Below are positions 1-8,362 of a stretch of 64,000 nucleotides of DNA, piece by piece. Each line of letters begins with the position of its first letter. Within the stretch, counting starts at the first letter, position 1. Where the stretch lies: the NCBI GenBank assembly GCA_036504515.1, contig DASXVA010000007.1, positions 434,001 through 498,000 of the forward strand. Direction: 5' to 3'. The stretch is from AWTP1-18 sp036504515. GTDB taxonomy: Bacteria > Pseudomonadota > Gammaproteobacteria > Burkholderiales > Rhodocyclaceae. Position numbers and translations under genes: made by a program. Below the pieces are notes generated by a model. The model saw nothing but the letters and a program-made list of their open reading frames with translations, was not told the DNA's origin and made no database searches.

Positions 1-109
1 GGCTCGTCCGAGGGTCATGGATTTGGCCAATTTTCATTAATTTGGCATGAGAGCCGGAACCTCGTGGTAATAAGTGGGTCAGCCTGTATTAACTCTTTCT
101 GTCTGCCTC

Positions 110-1849
110 ATGCCCCATAACATCAGCCTCATTACCACCATTGCTTCCGCCTTTGGTACCGCCCTGATTCTTGGTTTCATTGCCGAGCGGATCAAAGTGC
201 CAGCCCTGGTCGGCTACCTGCTCGCCGGAGTGCTCATCGGCCCGGCGACTCCGGGCTTTGTGGCAGATGTGGACATTGCTTCCCAGTTGTCCGAGATCGG
301 CATCATGTTGCTGATGTTCGGCGTGGGCCTGCATTTTTCGCCCAGTGATCTGCTGTCGGTCCGGCGCATTGCGGTTCCCGGTGCCCTGGTGCAGATGGGC
401 ACGGCCACCTTGCTGGGCACGGTGATGGCCTGGCTCTGGGGCTGGACTGTGGGCAGTGCCCTGGTCTTCGGTTTGTCCCTGTCCTGCGCCAGTACCGTGG
501 TGCTGCTCAAATCCCTGGAAGCCCGCAAGCAGATGGAGACCATGAACGGCCGCGTCGCCGTGGGTTGGCTGGTGGTTCAGGATCTGGTGACGGTCATGGT
601 GCTGGTGCTCCTGCCGCCCCTGGCCGGCGTGCTGGGCGGTTCGGTTGTTCCCGTTGATGCGCTTGCACCGGCCACTGATGCTGCGCCCCTGTGGATGACC
701 ATCGGCAAAACCCTGTTCGAGGTTTCGGCCTTCATCGCCCTGATGTTGATTGTCGGCCGGCGTGTGCTGCCCTGGCTGTTGTGGCAAGTGGCCCGCACCG
801 GCTCCCGCGAGTTGTTCACCCTCTCCGTCATCGCCACGGCCATCGGTATCGCCTACGGAGCATCGGCCCTGTTCAGCGTTTCCTTTGCCCTGGGTGCCTT
901 CTTCGCCGGCACGGTGATGCGGGAGTCCGAGTTCAGCCATCGGGCTGCCCAGGAATCCCTGCCTTTGCGGGATGCTTTTTCGGTGCTGTTTTTTGTCTCG
1001 GTGGGCATGTTGTTCAATCCCGCCATCCTGATCGAGCAGCCCCTGCATGTACTCTGCGTCGTGGCCGTGATTGTTTTCTGCAACGGTTTTTCGGCCCTGG
1101 CCCTGATCCTCTCCCTGCGGTATCCCCTCAACACCGCCTTGACCATTGCCGCCAGCCTGGGCCAGATCGGCGAGTTCTCCATCATCCTGGCCGGGCTGGG
1201 GCGGTCCTTGGGTTTGCTGCCGCCTGAAGGGATGAATCTGGTGCTGGCGGGTGTGTTGATTTCCATTGCTCTGAATTCCTTTTTGCTCTCGGCCACCAAG
1301 CCCCTGGGGCGCTGGTTGCTCAAGCATTCCCCCTTGGTCCGCCGCCTTGAGCAGCGACAAGATCCCTATGCCGAGTTGCCCATGACGACCGAACGGAAAT
1401 ACCTGGAGGGGCAAGTGGTTCTGGTGGGTTATGGCCGGGTCGGGCGGCGCATTGCTGCTGCATTGGACGAGCGGGGTATCCCCTATGTGGTGGCCGAACA
1501 GAACCGCGAAGTGGTGGAGGATTTGCGCAAGAAAGGTTTGCCCTCCGTCTCGGGGGATGCCTCTGATCCGGCCGTGCTGATTCAGGCCCACATCGCCAAC
1601 GCCGCTATGCTCGTCATTGCCACGCCGGACACCATCAATGTCCGGCAGATGGCCGATACTGCCCGGGCCCTCAATCCCGCTATCGAGATTGTGTTGCGCA
1701 CCCACAGTGAAGATGAGTCGGTCTTGCTGGGCAAGGATGGCATCGGCACGGTCTTCTTCGGCGAGGAAGAATTGGCCAAGGGCATGACGGTCCATGTGCT
1801 GGAACGCTTCGCTCCCCGGCAGGCAGAAACTGCATCCGCCCACGGCTAA
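110..1849 (+). CDS. ybaL: YbaL/KefB-type cation:proton antiporter
   Basis: Predicted inner-membrane CPA2-family monovalent cation/H+ antiporter. About twelve hydrophobic segments fill roughly residues 5-400, and a cytosolic TrkA-N Rossmann domain follows, with the nucleotide-binding motif GYGRVGRRIAAAL near residue 440. The N-terminus MPHNISLITT and the segment VGYLLAGVLIGP closely match the YbaL subfamily, so the ATG at 110 is preferred over an in-frame GTG at 74. The length, about 579 aa, is normal for YbaL. Known family members exchange K+ or Na+ for H+ and can be gated by nucleotide binding; the ion cannot be read from sequence. It appears monocistronic. Confidence 0.9.
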   Translation: MPHNISLITTIASAFGTALILGFIAERIKVPALVGYLLAGVLIGPATPGFVADVDIASQLSEIGIMLLMFGVGLHFSPSDLLSVRRIAVPGALVQMGTATLLGTVMAWLWGWTVGSALVFGLSLSCASTVVLLKSLEARKQMETMNGRVAVGWLVVQDLVTVMVLVLLPPLAGVLGGSVVPVDALAPATDAAPLWMTIGKTLFEVSAFIALMLIVGRRVLPWLLWQVARTGSRELFTLSVIATAIGIAYGASALFSVSFALGAFFAGTVMRESEFSHRAAQESLPLRDAFSVLFFVSVGMLFNPAILIEQPLHVLCVVAVIVFCNGFSALALILSLRYPLNTALTIAASLGQIGEFSIILAGLGRSLGLLPPEGMNLVLAGVLISIALNSFLLSATKPLGRWLLKHSPLVRRLEQRQDPYAELPMTTERKYLEGQVVLVGYGRVGRRIAAALDERGIPYVVAEQNREVVEDLRKKGLPSVSGDASDPAVLIQAHIANAAMLVIATPDTINVRQMADTARALNPAIEIVLRTHSEDESVLLGKDGIGTVFFGEEELAKGMTVHVLERFAPRQAETASAHG

Positions 1850-2008
1850 GTTTGCAACGCCAATAATTTTGGCCTGTAGCACTCCGGTGCTACCTGCCCC
1901 CTCTCTCTCCGTTACAGAATGTCTCACCCCCAACCCCAAGGGGCGCACCCCCAGACCTACAACAGAGACACTGCAACACAAACCAAAAAACAAACAGAGG
2001 TGAGTGAC

Positions 2009-2590
2009 ATGGCTGCCAAGAAGATTTTGATGCTGGTCGGCGATTACGCCGAAGACTACGAAACCATGGTGCCCTTCCAGGCCCTGCTCATGGTGGGCCA
2101 TACGGTCCATGCCGTGTGTCCGGGCAAGAAGGCCGGTGATCAGATTCGCACCGCCATCCACGATTTCGAGGGCGACCAGACCTATAGCGAAAAGCCTGGT
2201 CACAACTTCACCCTCAATGCCGAGTTCGCCACCATCAAGGCGGCCGATTACGATGCCCTGCTGATCCCCGGTGGCCGCGCTCCCGAGTACTTGCGCCTCA
2301 ACGCCGAAGTGCTGGAGATCGTGCGCTACTTTGCCAAGGCGCAAAAGCCCATCGCCGCGGTCTGTCATGGCCCGCAATTGCTGGCTGCGGCTGGCGTTAT
2401 CAACGGCTTGGGTTGCAGCGCCTATCCCGCCTGCGGCCCGGAAGTGGCCCTGGCTGGTGGCAAGTTTGTGGACATCCCCGTCGATCAGGCCCATGTGGAC
2501 GGCAATCTAGTGACGGCTCCCGCCTGGCCCGCTCATCCCGCCTGGCTGGCGAAGTTCCTGGTACTGCTGGGCACCCGCATCGAACTGTAA
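2009..2590 (+). CDS. DJ-1/PfpI family protein
   Basis: Class I glutamine amidotransferase-like protein of the DJ-1/PfpI superfamily, 193 aa. The nucleophile-elbow motif AVCHGP is visible near residue 108, and the glutamate region LLIPGGRAPEYLR matches PfpI-type proteins. Members act as cysteine proteases, glyoxalases/deglycases or chaperones, and the sequence does not settle which. An upstream in-frame ATG at 1919 would add 30 low-complexity residues. The ATG at 2009 has a GAGGTG ribosome site eight bases ahead and begins at the first beta strand (KKILMLVGD), so it is preferred. It lies between the antiporter and a small RHH protein on the same strand. Confidence 0.88.
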   Translation: MAAKKILMLVGDYAEDYETMVPFQALLMVGHTVHAVCPGKKAGDQIRTAIHDFEGDQTYSEKPGHNFTLNAEFATIKAADYDALLIPGGRAPEYLRLNAEVLEIVRYFAKAQKPIAAVCHGPQLLAAAGVINGLGCSAYPACGPEVALAGGKFVDIPVDQAHVDGNLVTAPAWPAHPAWLAKFLVLLGTRIEL

Positions 2591-2703
2591 TACCCTGCCT
2601 GTTCCGGGGCGCCTGCTCAGCGGGCTTTCCCCGGAGCGTGGCAATCGTCAGCAATCTGTGTTGCCAATACTGAGTTTCCCCTTTGCCGTTTTTCGGAGGG
2701 ACC

Positions 2704-3066
2704 ATGTGCGAAATCTACGTCAAGGCCGACCCCATCCTCTACGAATCCCGTTCCCGCTCCCTGCGCATACACGGGGCGGTGAGCAAGATTCGTCTGGAGA
2801 ATCTGTTCTGGGACATCCTCGCTGAACTGGCCGCGGGGGAGGGCATGACCACCAATCAGTTGATCGCCAAGCTCTATAACGAAATCGTGGAGTTCCGTGG
2901 CGAGGTGGACAACTTCTCCTCGTTCCTGCGAGTCACCTGTCTGCGCTACCTGACCCTGGACCGGGCCCAGGTTCACAGCCAGCCCCGGCTCAGTCTGGTG
3001 GAGCGCATCGGTGCCAGTATCGGTAGTGCTGCCACATCCGCAGCACCCCGCAGCCTGAATGCCTGA
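2704..3066 (+). CDS. Ribbon-helix-helix domain protein
   Basis: A 120-aa protein resembling the RHH_4 family. A predicted beta strand (SRSLRIHGAVSKIRLE) is followed by helices over residues 25-80 (ENLFWDILAELAAGEGMTTN and the next helix), the fold used by MetJ/Arc-type DNA-binding dimers. The tail is Ala/Ser rich. The ATG at 2704 follows a strong GGAGGG ribosome site; the earlier in-frame start at 2683 has none. It ends 33 bases from the convergent MFS gene. Its target is unknown and no operator could be assigned. Confidence 0.72.
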   Translation: MCEIYVKADPILYESRSRSLRIHGAVSKIRLENLFWDILAELAAGEGMTTNQLIAKLYNEIVEFRGEVDNFSSFLRVTCLRYLTLDRAQVHSQPRLSLVERIGASIGSAATSAAPRSLNA

Positions 3067-3099
3067 GTTTCCGACGTTCAGGGCCGCAGGAGCTTCGCC

Positions 3100-4392
3100 T
3101 CAGGCCGGCACCAGCTTGTTGGTTCCGGGCCGTTTGATCTGCAAAACCATGACTGCTGCAAGCAAACAGAGACTGCCGGAAATCATGGTGGCAGCGGTGT
3201 AGTTGCCCAGGTTGTTGCGCAGCATCCCGCCGAGTAAGGCGGCACTGGCGGCGCCCAGTTGATGGCCGCTGAAAATCCAGCCGAAAACGATGGGCGCATC
3301 GCGAAAACCAAAGATGTCATTGGTCAGGCGCAGGGTGGGCGGCACCGTGGCAATCCAGTCCAAACCATAGAACAGCGCGAACACCGGCAGGCCGAAATAG
3401 CTGAAGCCAAAGGCGTAGGGTAGGTAGATCAGGGCTAAACCGCGCAGGCCGTAGTACCAGAACAGCAGCACCCGGTTGTCGTAGCGGTCTGACAACCATC
3501 CCGAGCCCGTGGTCCCCAGCAAATCCAGGGCGCCCATGGCCGCCAGAATGCCGGCCCCTTCCACCGGGCCGATACCGTAGTCGCCGCACATGGCGATGAA
3601 GTGGGTGCCGATGTAGCCGTTGGAACTGGCGCCGCAAATGAAAAAGCTGAAAAACAGCAGCCAGAATTCCCGCACCTTCACCGCCCGGCTCAGGGCGCCT
3701 AGCGCCATGGCGATGGGATTCTTGTGGGGCTCCGCTTCCACCAGGGGCGCATCGGCAGGTTCGCCGTAGAGGTGCAGCTTCAGGGCGGCGGGGCGTTCCG
3801 GCAGGAAGAAATAGACCAAAGGCAAAATCGCCAGGGCGACAGCGGCCACGATCAACACCACCGGTCGCCAGCCGTAGTTTTCCGTCACGGAGGCCAGCAG
3901 GGGCAGGAAGATCAGTTGCCCGGTGGCCGCGCTGGCCGTCAGCAAGCCCATGGCCAGGCCGCGCCGGGTTTTGAACCAGCGGCTCACCACGGTCGCGCCA
4001 AAGGTCGTGGTGGTGGCGCCGGTGGCACAGCCCACCACTACGCCCCACAGCAGCCACAGATGCCAGCTTTCCTGCATCAGGCTCGATAGGGCAATGGCAG
4101 CGGCCAGAATGGAGAGGGCGGTCAGCACCGTGCGACGCAGGCCGTAACGTTCCATGGCTGCTGCGGCGAAAGGCCCCATCAGGCCGAACAGGGCCAGGTT
4201 GATGGAAAGGGCGGCGGAGATTTCGGTGCGGCTCCAGCCGAAGGCTTTTTCCAGGGGCACGATCATGATGCTGGGGGTGCCCCGGGTGCCGGCGGTGATC
4301 AGCATCACCAGAAACGCAACAACCACCGCCACCCAGGCATAGTGGAATCGTCCGTCTATCCGTCGGGCCAGAAATGAAGTGGGGGGCGTCAT
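3100..4392 (-). CDS. MFS transporter
   Basis: Twelve-helix major facilitator, 430 aa. Two six-helix halves are joined by a polar loop near residues 195-225. The motif SRWFKTRRGLAMGL after helix 4 is typical of the OFA/oxalate-formate-like or monocarboxylate branch of the MFS. Substrate is unknown. The start at 4392 has the ribosome site AAGGAGAG; longer in-frame starts up to 4476 would run through the operator DNA and are unlikely. It is transcribed divergently from a TetR regulator, and two copies of a palindrome lie between them, so it is probably derepressed by an effector of that TetR. Confidence 0.88.
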   Translation of the reverse strand: MTPPTSFLARRIDGRFHYAWVAVVVAFLVMLITAGTRGTPSIMIVPLEKAFGWSRTEISAALSINLALFGLMGPFAAAAMERYGLRRTVLTALSILAAAIALSSLMQESWHLWLLWGVVVGCATGATTTTFGATVVSRWFKTRRGLAMGLLTASAATGQLIFLPLLASVTENYGWRPVVLIVAAVALAILPLVYFFLPERPAALKLHLYGEPADAPLVEAEPHKNPIAMALGALSRAVKVREFWLLFFSFFICGASSNGYIGTHFIAMCGDYGIGPVEGAGILAAMGALDLLGTTGSGWLSDRYDNRVLLFWYYGLRGLALIYLPYAFGFSYFGLPVFALFYGLDWIATVPPTLRLTNDIFGFRDAPIVFGWIFSGHQLGAASAALLGGMLRNNLGNYTAATMISGSLCLLAAVMVLQIKRPGTNKLVPA

Positions 4393-4425
4393 GGGGCTCT
4401 CCTTGCCGGGGCTTTTCGTTATTTT

Positions 4426-4474
4426 GTTACCAGTCGGTAACATTGGCTTGCCATGGTATGTACCGCTCGGTAAC
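4426..4474. promoter_or_regulatory. Twin TetR-type operators
   Basis: Two palindromes share the core TACC-N4-GGTA: GTTACCAGTCGGTAAC at 4426-4441 and GTACCGCTCGGTAAC at 4460-4474. They lie in the 131-base gap between the MFS gene and the divergent tetR gene. Two identical cores spaced 34 bases apart fit binding by the TetR dimer encoded at 4524, giving autorepression and repression of the transporter. The assignment is inference from position and symmetry. Confidence 0.7.
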
Positions 4475-4523
4475 ATGTCAATAGTGACTTCGCTTTTTCC
4501 TGCTGGATGTTTTTACCAAAACC

Positions 4524-5132
4524 ATGATTACGCCCAAAACCGAACGCAAGGTGACCGCTGCTGCCGATGCCCAGAGCCAGATACTGGCGGCGGTGGACGA
4601 GTTGTTTTATCGCGAAGGTGCCCGGGCCGTGGGGGTGGATACGGTGGTCAAGCGGGCCGGGGTGAACAAGATGAGCCTCTACCGCCAGTTCGAATCCAAG
4701 GACGGCCTGTTGCTGCACTACCTGGCCCGCCGCGATGAAAAATTCTGGAGCTATTTCGACGCCAGCCTGGCCAAGCATCCGGGCGCGCCGAAGCAACAGT
4801 TGCTGCAGTTCATGGCAGATCTGGCCAAGCGGGCGCAACGACCCGATTATCGGGGGTGTCCTTTCGTGAACATCGCCGCCGAGTTTCCCGATCGCAGCCA
4901 TCCGGCCCGGCAGGCCGTGGCCGCCAACAAGACCCGCTTGCTGACGCAATTACAGGAATTGGCCGAGGCCGCCAATGCCAAGGATGCCCCGGGGTTGGCG
5001 CGCATGTTGTTGTTGCTGATCGAAGGGGCCTATACCGCCAGCCAGACCTGTGCTGCGGATAACCATGTACTCGCGGCCCTGGCTCCGGCGGCGGAGGTCT
5101 TGATCGCTGCTGCTTGCGGCAAGGCCGATTGA
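4524..5132 (+). CDS. TetR/AcrR family repressor
   Basis: A 202-aa regulator. Residues 15-62 form the TetR helix-turn-helix (ILAAVDELFYREGARAVGVD, then the recognition helix around NKMSLYRQF), followed by an all-helical ligand-binding domain. The C-terminal part resembles the TetR_C families that accompany efflux or transporter genes. It is divergent from the MFS gene at 3100-4392, with two TACC-N4-GGTA palindromes between them, so it most likely represses itself and that transporter. The ligand is unknown. It ends convergently with the EamA gene 45 bases away. Confidence 0.9.
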   Translation: MITPKTERKVTAAADAQSQILAAVDELFYREGARAVGVDTVVKRAGVNKMSLYRQFESKDGLLLHYLARRDEKFWSYFDASLAKHPGAPKQQLLQFMADLAKRAQRPDYRGCPFVNIAAEFPDRSHPARQAVAANKTRLLTQLQELAEAANAKDAPGLARMLLLLIEGAYTASQTCAADNHVLAALAPAAEVLIAAACGKAD

Positions 5133-5177
5133 GTTTTTGCTGAGTTTGAAGTCAGTCGGCGCCGGTAAGCCCGGGTG

Positions 5178-6119
5178 CTAGCGCCCCGTCAGCCGACTCA
5201 AAATTGCCTGGGCATTCTGGGCCGGCAGTGCCCCCAGCAAGGCTCCACAGGACACGAACAGAATGCCGGCGGCGATGGTGATGGTCAGGGCTTCGCCAAG
5301 AATGGGCACAGCGCCGAGGGCGGAGATTCCGGGCACCAGGGCCAGCATCATGGAGGCAGAAGCAGCGCCGATCTTCAGGTTGGCGTAGCTGTACATCCAG
5401 CCCGCCAGCAGGGCTGCGACGACGCCCTGATAGACGCACTGCAGGCCGATGTCGAAGGCCGGCGCGGTGGCGATGGTCTTGGGTAGCCAGAGCAGATAGA
5501 CCGGCAGGTAGATCACACAGGAGAAGCTGGCCAAGCCGAGGATGGCCAGGTGCGGGCGCAGTTGCCAGTGGCGCATCAGCAGACCGAAGACGGCCCAGGA
5601 AAGGGCCGCGGTGAGAAAGAGAATGTCACCGATCCAGGTGCCTTCCTGCTGGGCGTGGAACAGGCTGTCGAAGCTGATCAGGATCAGCCCGCAGGAGGAT
5701 AGCGCCAGGGAAATGACCATGTGGCGCTGAATCTTCCAGCCGGCCATGGCGGTCACCAGGGTGATGGTCCAGAAAGGAATACCGCCGTTTACGAACACGC
5801 CGGCATGGGCCGTGGGTGCGAAGGCGAAACCGGAATAGACCAGTACGCCGTAGCCCAGACCGCCGAGACAGGCGATGGCCAGATAGCGGGGCCATTGCCG
5901 CATGGGCACCCAGGACATGAACAGGGGCAGGGCAATCGCGCCGGAAACGCCGAAGCGCATGGCGGCCAGGTCGAAGGGGGTGAACACGCCCTTGCTGCCG
6001 AAGCGGGAAACGATGTTGAAGCCGGACCAGCACAGCACCACGACACAGGCGGCCAGATAACCGCGAAGGCGTTCGGACAATAAACCGGTTGCGGCCGGCG
6101 CTGCGGATGTTGTGCTCAT
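5178..6119 (-). CDS. EamA/DMT family exporter
   Basis: A 313-aa drug/metabolite transporter with ten predicted membrane helices arranged as two EamA repeats (residues about 20-155 and 170-305). Repeat-end signatures such as FWTITLVTAMAGWKI and GALLGALPAQNAQ are visible. Members export amino acids or other small metabolites; substrate is not predictable here. The start at 6119 has a GAGAG ribosome site. The next gene leftward is the convergent TetR gene, and the next upstream gene is the DUF934 gene on the same strand, 86 bases away, so it may or may not share that operon. Confidence 0.86.
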   Translation of the reverse strand: MSTTSAAPAATGLLSERLRGYLAACVVVLCWSGFNIVSRFGSKGVFTPFDLAAMRFGVSGAIALPLFMSWVPMRQWPRYLAIACLGGLGYGVLVYSGFAFAPTAHAGVFVNGGIPFWTITLVTAMAGWKIQRHMVISLALSSCGLILISFDSLFHAQQEGTWIGDILFLTAALSWAVFGLLMRHWQLRPHLAILGLASFSCVIYLPVYLLWLPKTIATAPAFDIGLQCVYQGVVAALLAGWMYSYANLKIGAASASMMLALVPGISALGAVPILGEALTITIAAGILFVSCGALLGALPAQNAQAILSRLTGR

Positions 6120-6204
6120 GACGATGCTCTCTCTGCCAGTTGTTTCTTATAGGTATCTCCGTCGCCAAGGTGTTGGCCTCCGCCACGGGAAGCGTCAGTG
6201 TGCC

Positions 6205-6675
6205 TTATTCTTGATACCTAATGGATATCTCGGTCAGTGCCGCCAGGCATTCCTGTGGTTCCTGGTCCTCACGCAGGGCAAAGGCATCAAAACCGCAGCG
6301 AGCCATGTAGGCCAACTGGTCCCGCAGCACATCGCCGATGGCCCGTATTTCTCCCCGGTAACCGTAACGCTGGCGCAGCAGCCGGGCCTGGCTGTAGGCG
6401 CGGCCATCGGTGAACAGCGGGAAGCGCAGGGCGATCACGGGGATGGTGGTTAGCGCGTCCAGCAGCGGCTCCACGGTTTCGTGACTGTCGAGCCAGACGC
6501 CGCTTTCATGGTTGCCTTCAGTGAGCCATCTCTGCAGGGGCAGGATGAGCTTTTCTCCAGAGCGAAGCTTGCCTAGGTTTTCGTCCGTGATCAGCCGCCA
6601 CCCATCGGTTTGGATTTCCCCCTGGCGCAAAAGCAGGCCGGTGCTTGCGGTCAGCGTGCTGGTCGGGGCGCTCAT
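6205..6675 (-). CDS. DUF934 protein linked to sulfite reductase
   Basis: A 156-aa soluble protein of the DUF934 family. These are encoded beside cysI in many beta- and gammaproteobacteria and are thought to assist assimilatory sulfite reduction; the biochemical role is not established. The central part reads TTIPVIALRFPLFTDGRAYS followed by a conserved YRGEIRAIGD segment, both family hallmarks. It overlaps the end of cysI by ATGA (6672-6675), so the two are translationally coupled. Confidence 0.88.
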   Translation of the reverse strand: MSAPTSTLTASTGLLLRQGEIQTDGWRLITDENLGKLRSGEKLILPLQRWLTEGNHESGVWLDSHETVEPLLDALTTIPVIALRFPLFTDGRAYSQARLLRQRYGYRGEIRAIGDVLRDQLAYMARCGFDAFALREDQEPQECLAALTEISIRYQE

Positions 6676-8324
6676 GGATTGTCTCCGTACAGGCCTTGTT
6701 TAAAGGGTTCGATGCCGATCCGGTGGCAGGTGTCCACAAAGGCTTCGCCGTCCTGGCGCAACTGGCTATAGGTATCGGTCAGGGTGGCGATCACCCGGGG
6801 CATTTCTGGTGCAGCGAAGGAGGGGCCGACGATGCGGCCCACGGCGTTCAATTCCCCTTCGCGCCCGCCCAGGCTGACCTGGAAGCGTTCCTCGCCGTTC
6901 TTGTCCACGCCGAGAATGCCGATGTGACCCACATGATGGTGGCCGCAGGCATTGACGCAGCCGGACACGTTGAGGCGCAGGGGGCCGATGTCTTGCAGTT
7001 CTGCCGGATCGGCAAAGCGCAGGGCGATGGCTTCCGCCACAGGCAGGGAACGGGCATTGGCCAGGGAGCAGAAATCGCCGCCGGGGCAGCAGATCATGTC
7101 CGTCAGAAGGCCGATATTGGCGGTGGCGAGTTTCAGTTCGACGGCTTCCTGCCACAGTGCGTGCAACACCCGGTTGGGCACGGCGGCCAGCACCAGATTC
7201 TGCTCGTGGCTGACCCGCACTTCGCCCTGGCTGTAACGCTCGGCCAGGGTGGCCACACCTTCCATCTGGTCGGCGGTCAAATCCCCCGGCGGACTGTCGG
7301 CGGCCTTGAGGGAAAGGGTGACGATGGCGTAACCCGGCACCCGGTGAGGCTGGACGTTTTGCTGGAGCCAGCGTTGGAATTCCTGTTCCCCTTCACCGTT
7401 GGGATAAGGATGCTTCGCTTCGGCAATGTCGTAGCGCGGGTGACTGAAGCGAGCCTGGATGCGGGCAAAGGCCTGGTCGCTGATGGTGCCGCTGCCCCCT
7501 TGCAGATGGCGCCATTCCGCCTCCACTTCGGCCTGGAATTGTTCCGTCCCCAGTTCCTTCACCAATATCTTGATCCGAGCCTTGTACTTGTTGTCGCGGC
7601 GGCCGTACTGGTTGTACACCCGCAGGATGGCTTCGCAGTAATTGAACAGTTCGGCCCGGGGCAGGAAGTCCCGCAACACCTTGCCCACCATGGGCGTGCG
7701 GCCCATGCCGCCGCCGACAAAAATACGGAAGCCGATTTCGCCGTCGCTGTTGAGACGGGCGTGGGCGCCGATGTCGTGAAAGGCCGTGGCCGCTCGGTCG
7801 CCCTTGGCGCCGCTGACGGCGATCTTGAACTTGCGTGGCAGATAGGCGAATTCCGGGTTGAGGGTGGACCACTGGCGCAGCAGTTCGCAATAGGGGCGCG
7901 GGTCCACCTGTTCGTCGGCGGCGACGCCGGCCAGCACGTCGGTGGTGACGTTGCGGATGCAGTTGCCCGAGGTCTGGATGGCGTGCATTTGCACCGCGGC
8001 CAACTGGGCCAGAATCTCCGGCGCATCCTCCAGCCGGGGCCAGTTGAACTGGATGTTCTGCCGGGTGGTGAAGTGGCCGTAACCCCGGTCGTAGTCCCGG
8101 GCGACCCGGGCCAGGGTGCGTAGTTGCTGGCTGGACAGCATGCCGTAGGGAATCGCCACCCGCAGCATGGGGGCATAGCGTTGCACATAGAGGCCGTTTT
8201 GCAGGCGCAGGGGGCGGAAGTCGTCCTCCGCCAATTTGCCCGCCAGGTAACGCTGCATCTGGCCGCGAAACTGGGTAACCCTTTCTTCGATCAGGCGCTG
8301 GTCTTTTTCGTCGTAAAGGTACAT
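6672..8324 (-). CDS. cysI: Sulfite/nitrite reductase hemoprotein
   Basis: Siroheme and [4Fe-4S] reductase of the sulfite/nitrite reductase family, 550 aa. Two ferredoxin-like half domains (near residues 45-110 and 320-395) alternate with catalytic domains. The cluster ligands are visible as CCPGGDFC near residue 410 and SGCVNACGH near residue 453. Arginines in the segment HFTTRQNIQFNW are the usual siroheme-contacting ones. The linked DUF934 gene points to the assimilatory sulfite reductase of cysteine synthesis rather than nitrite reduction. No flavoprotein subunit is present, so electrons probably come from ferredoxin or another donor. Confidence 0.88.
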   Translation of the reverse strand: MYLYDEKDQRLIEERVTQFRGQMQRYLAGKLAEDDFRPLRLQNGLYVQRYAPMLRVAIPYGMLSSQQLRTLARVARDYDRGYGHFTTRQNIQFNWPRLEDAPEILAQLAAVQMHAIQTSGNCIRNVTTDVLAGVAADEQVDPRPYCELLRQWSTLNPEFAYLPRKFKIAVSGAKGDRAATAFHDIGAHARLNSDGEIGFRIFVGGGMGRTPMVGKVLRDFLPRAELFNYCEAILRVYNQYGRRDNKYKARIKILVKELGTEQFQAEVEAEWRHLQGGSGTISDQAFARIQARFSHPRYDIAEAKHPYPNGEGEQEFQRWLQQNVQPHRVPGYAIVTLSLKAADSPPGDLTADQMEGVATLAERYSQGEVRVSHEQNLVLAAVPNRVLHALWQEAVELKLATANIGLLTDMICCPGGDFCSLANARSLPVAEAIALRFADPAELQDIGPLRLNVSGCVNACGHHHVGHIGILGVDKNGEERFQVSLGGREGELNAVGRIVGPSFAAPEMPRVIATLTDTYSQLRQDGEAFVDTCHRIGIEPFKQGLYGDNP

Positions 8325-8362
8325 GACTGTTCTCTCAATTCTCTCGTTGGGGCGGGGCGCGA

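Noticed and set aside
89..2494. 801-codon minus-strand frame
   Set aside because: It is antisense to the antiporter and DJ-1 genes; composition is Gln/Gly/His-rich low complexity, and the plus-strand genes have clear family motifs.
6645..8123. 492-codon plus-strand frame opposite cysI
   Set aside because: Antisense shadow of a high-GC gene; the minus strand carries the siroheme reductase motifs.
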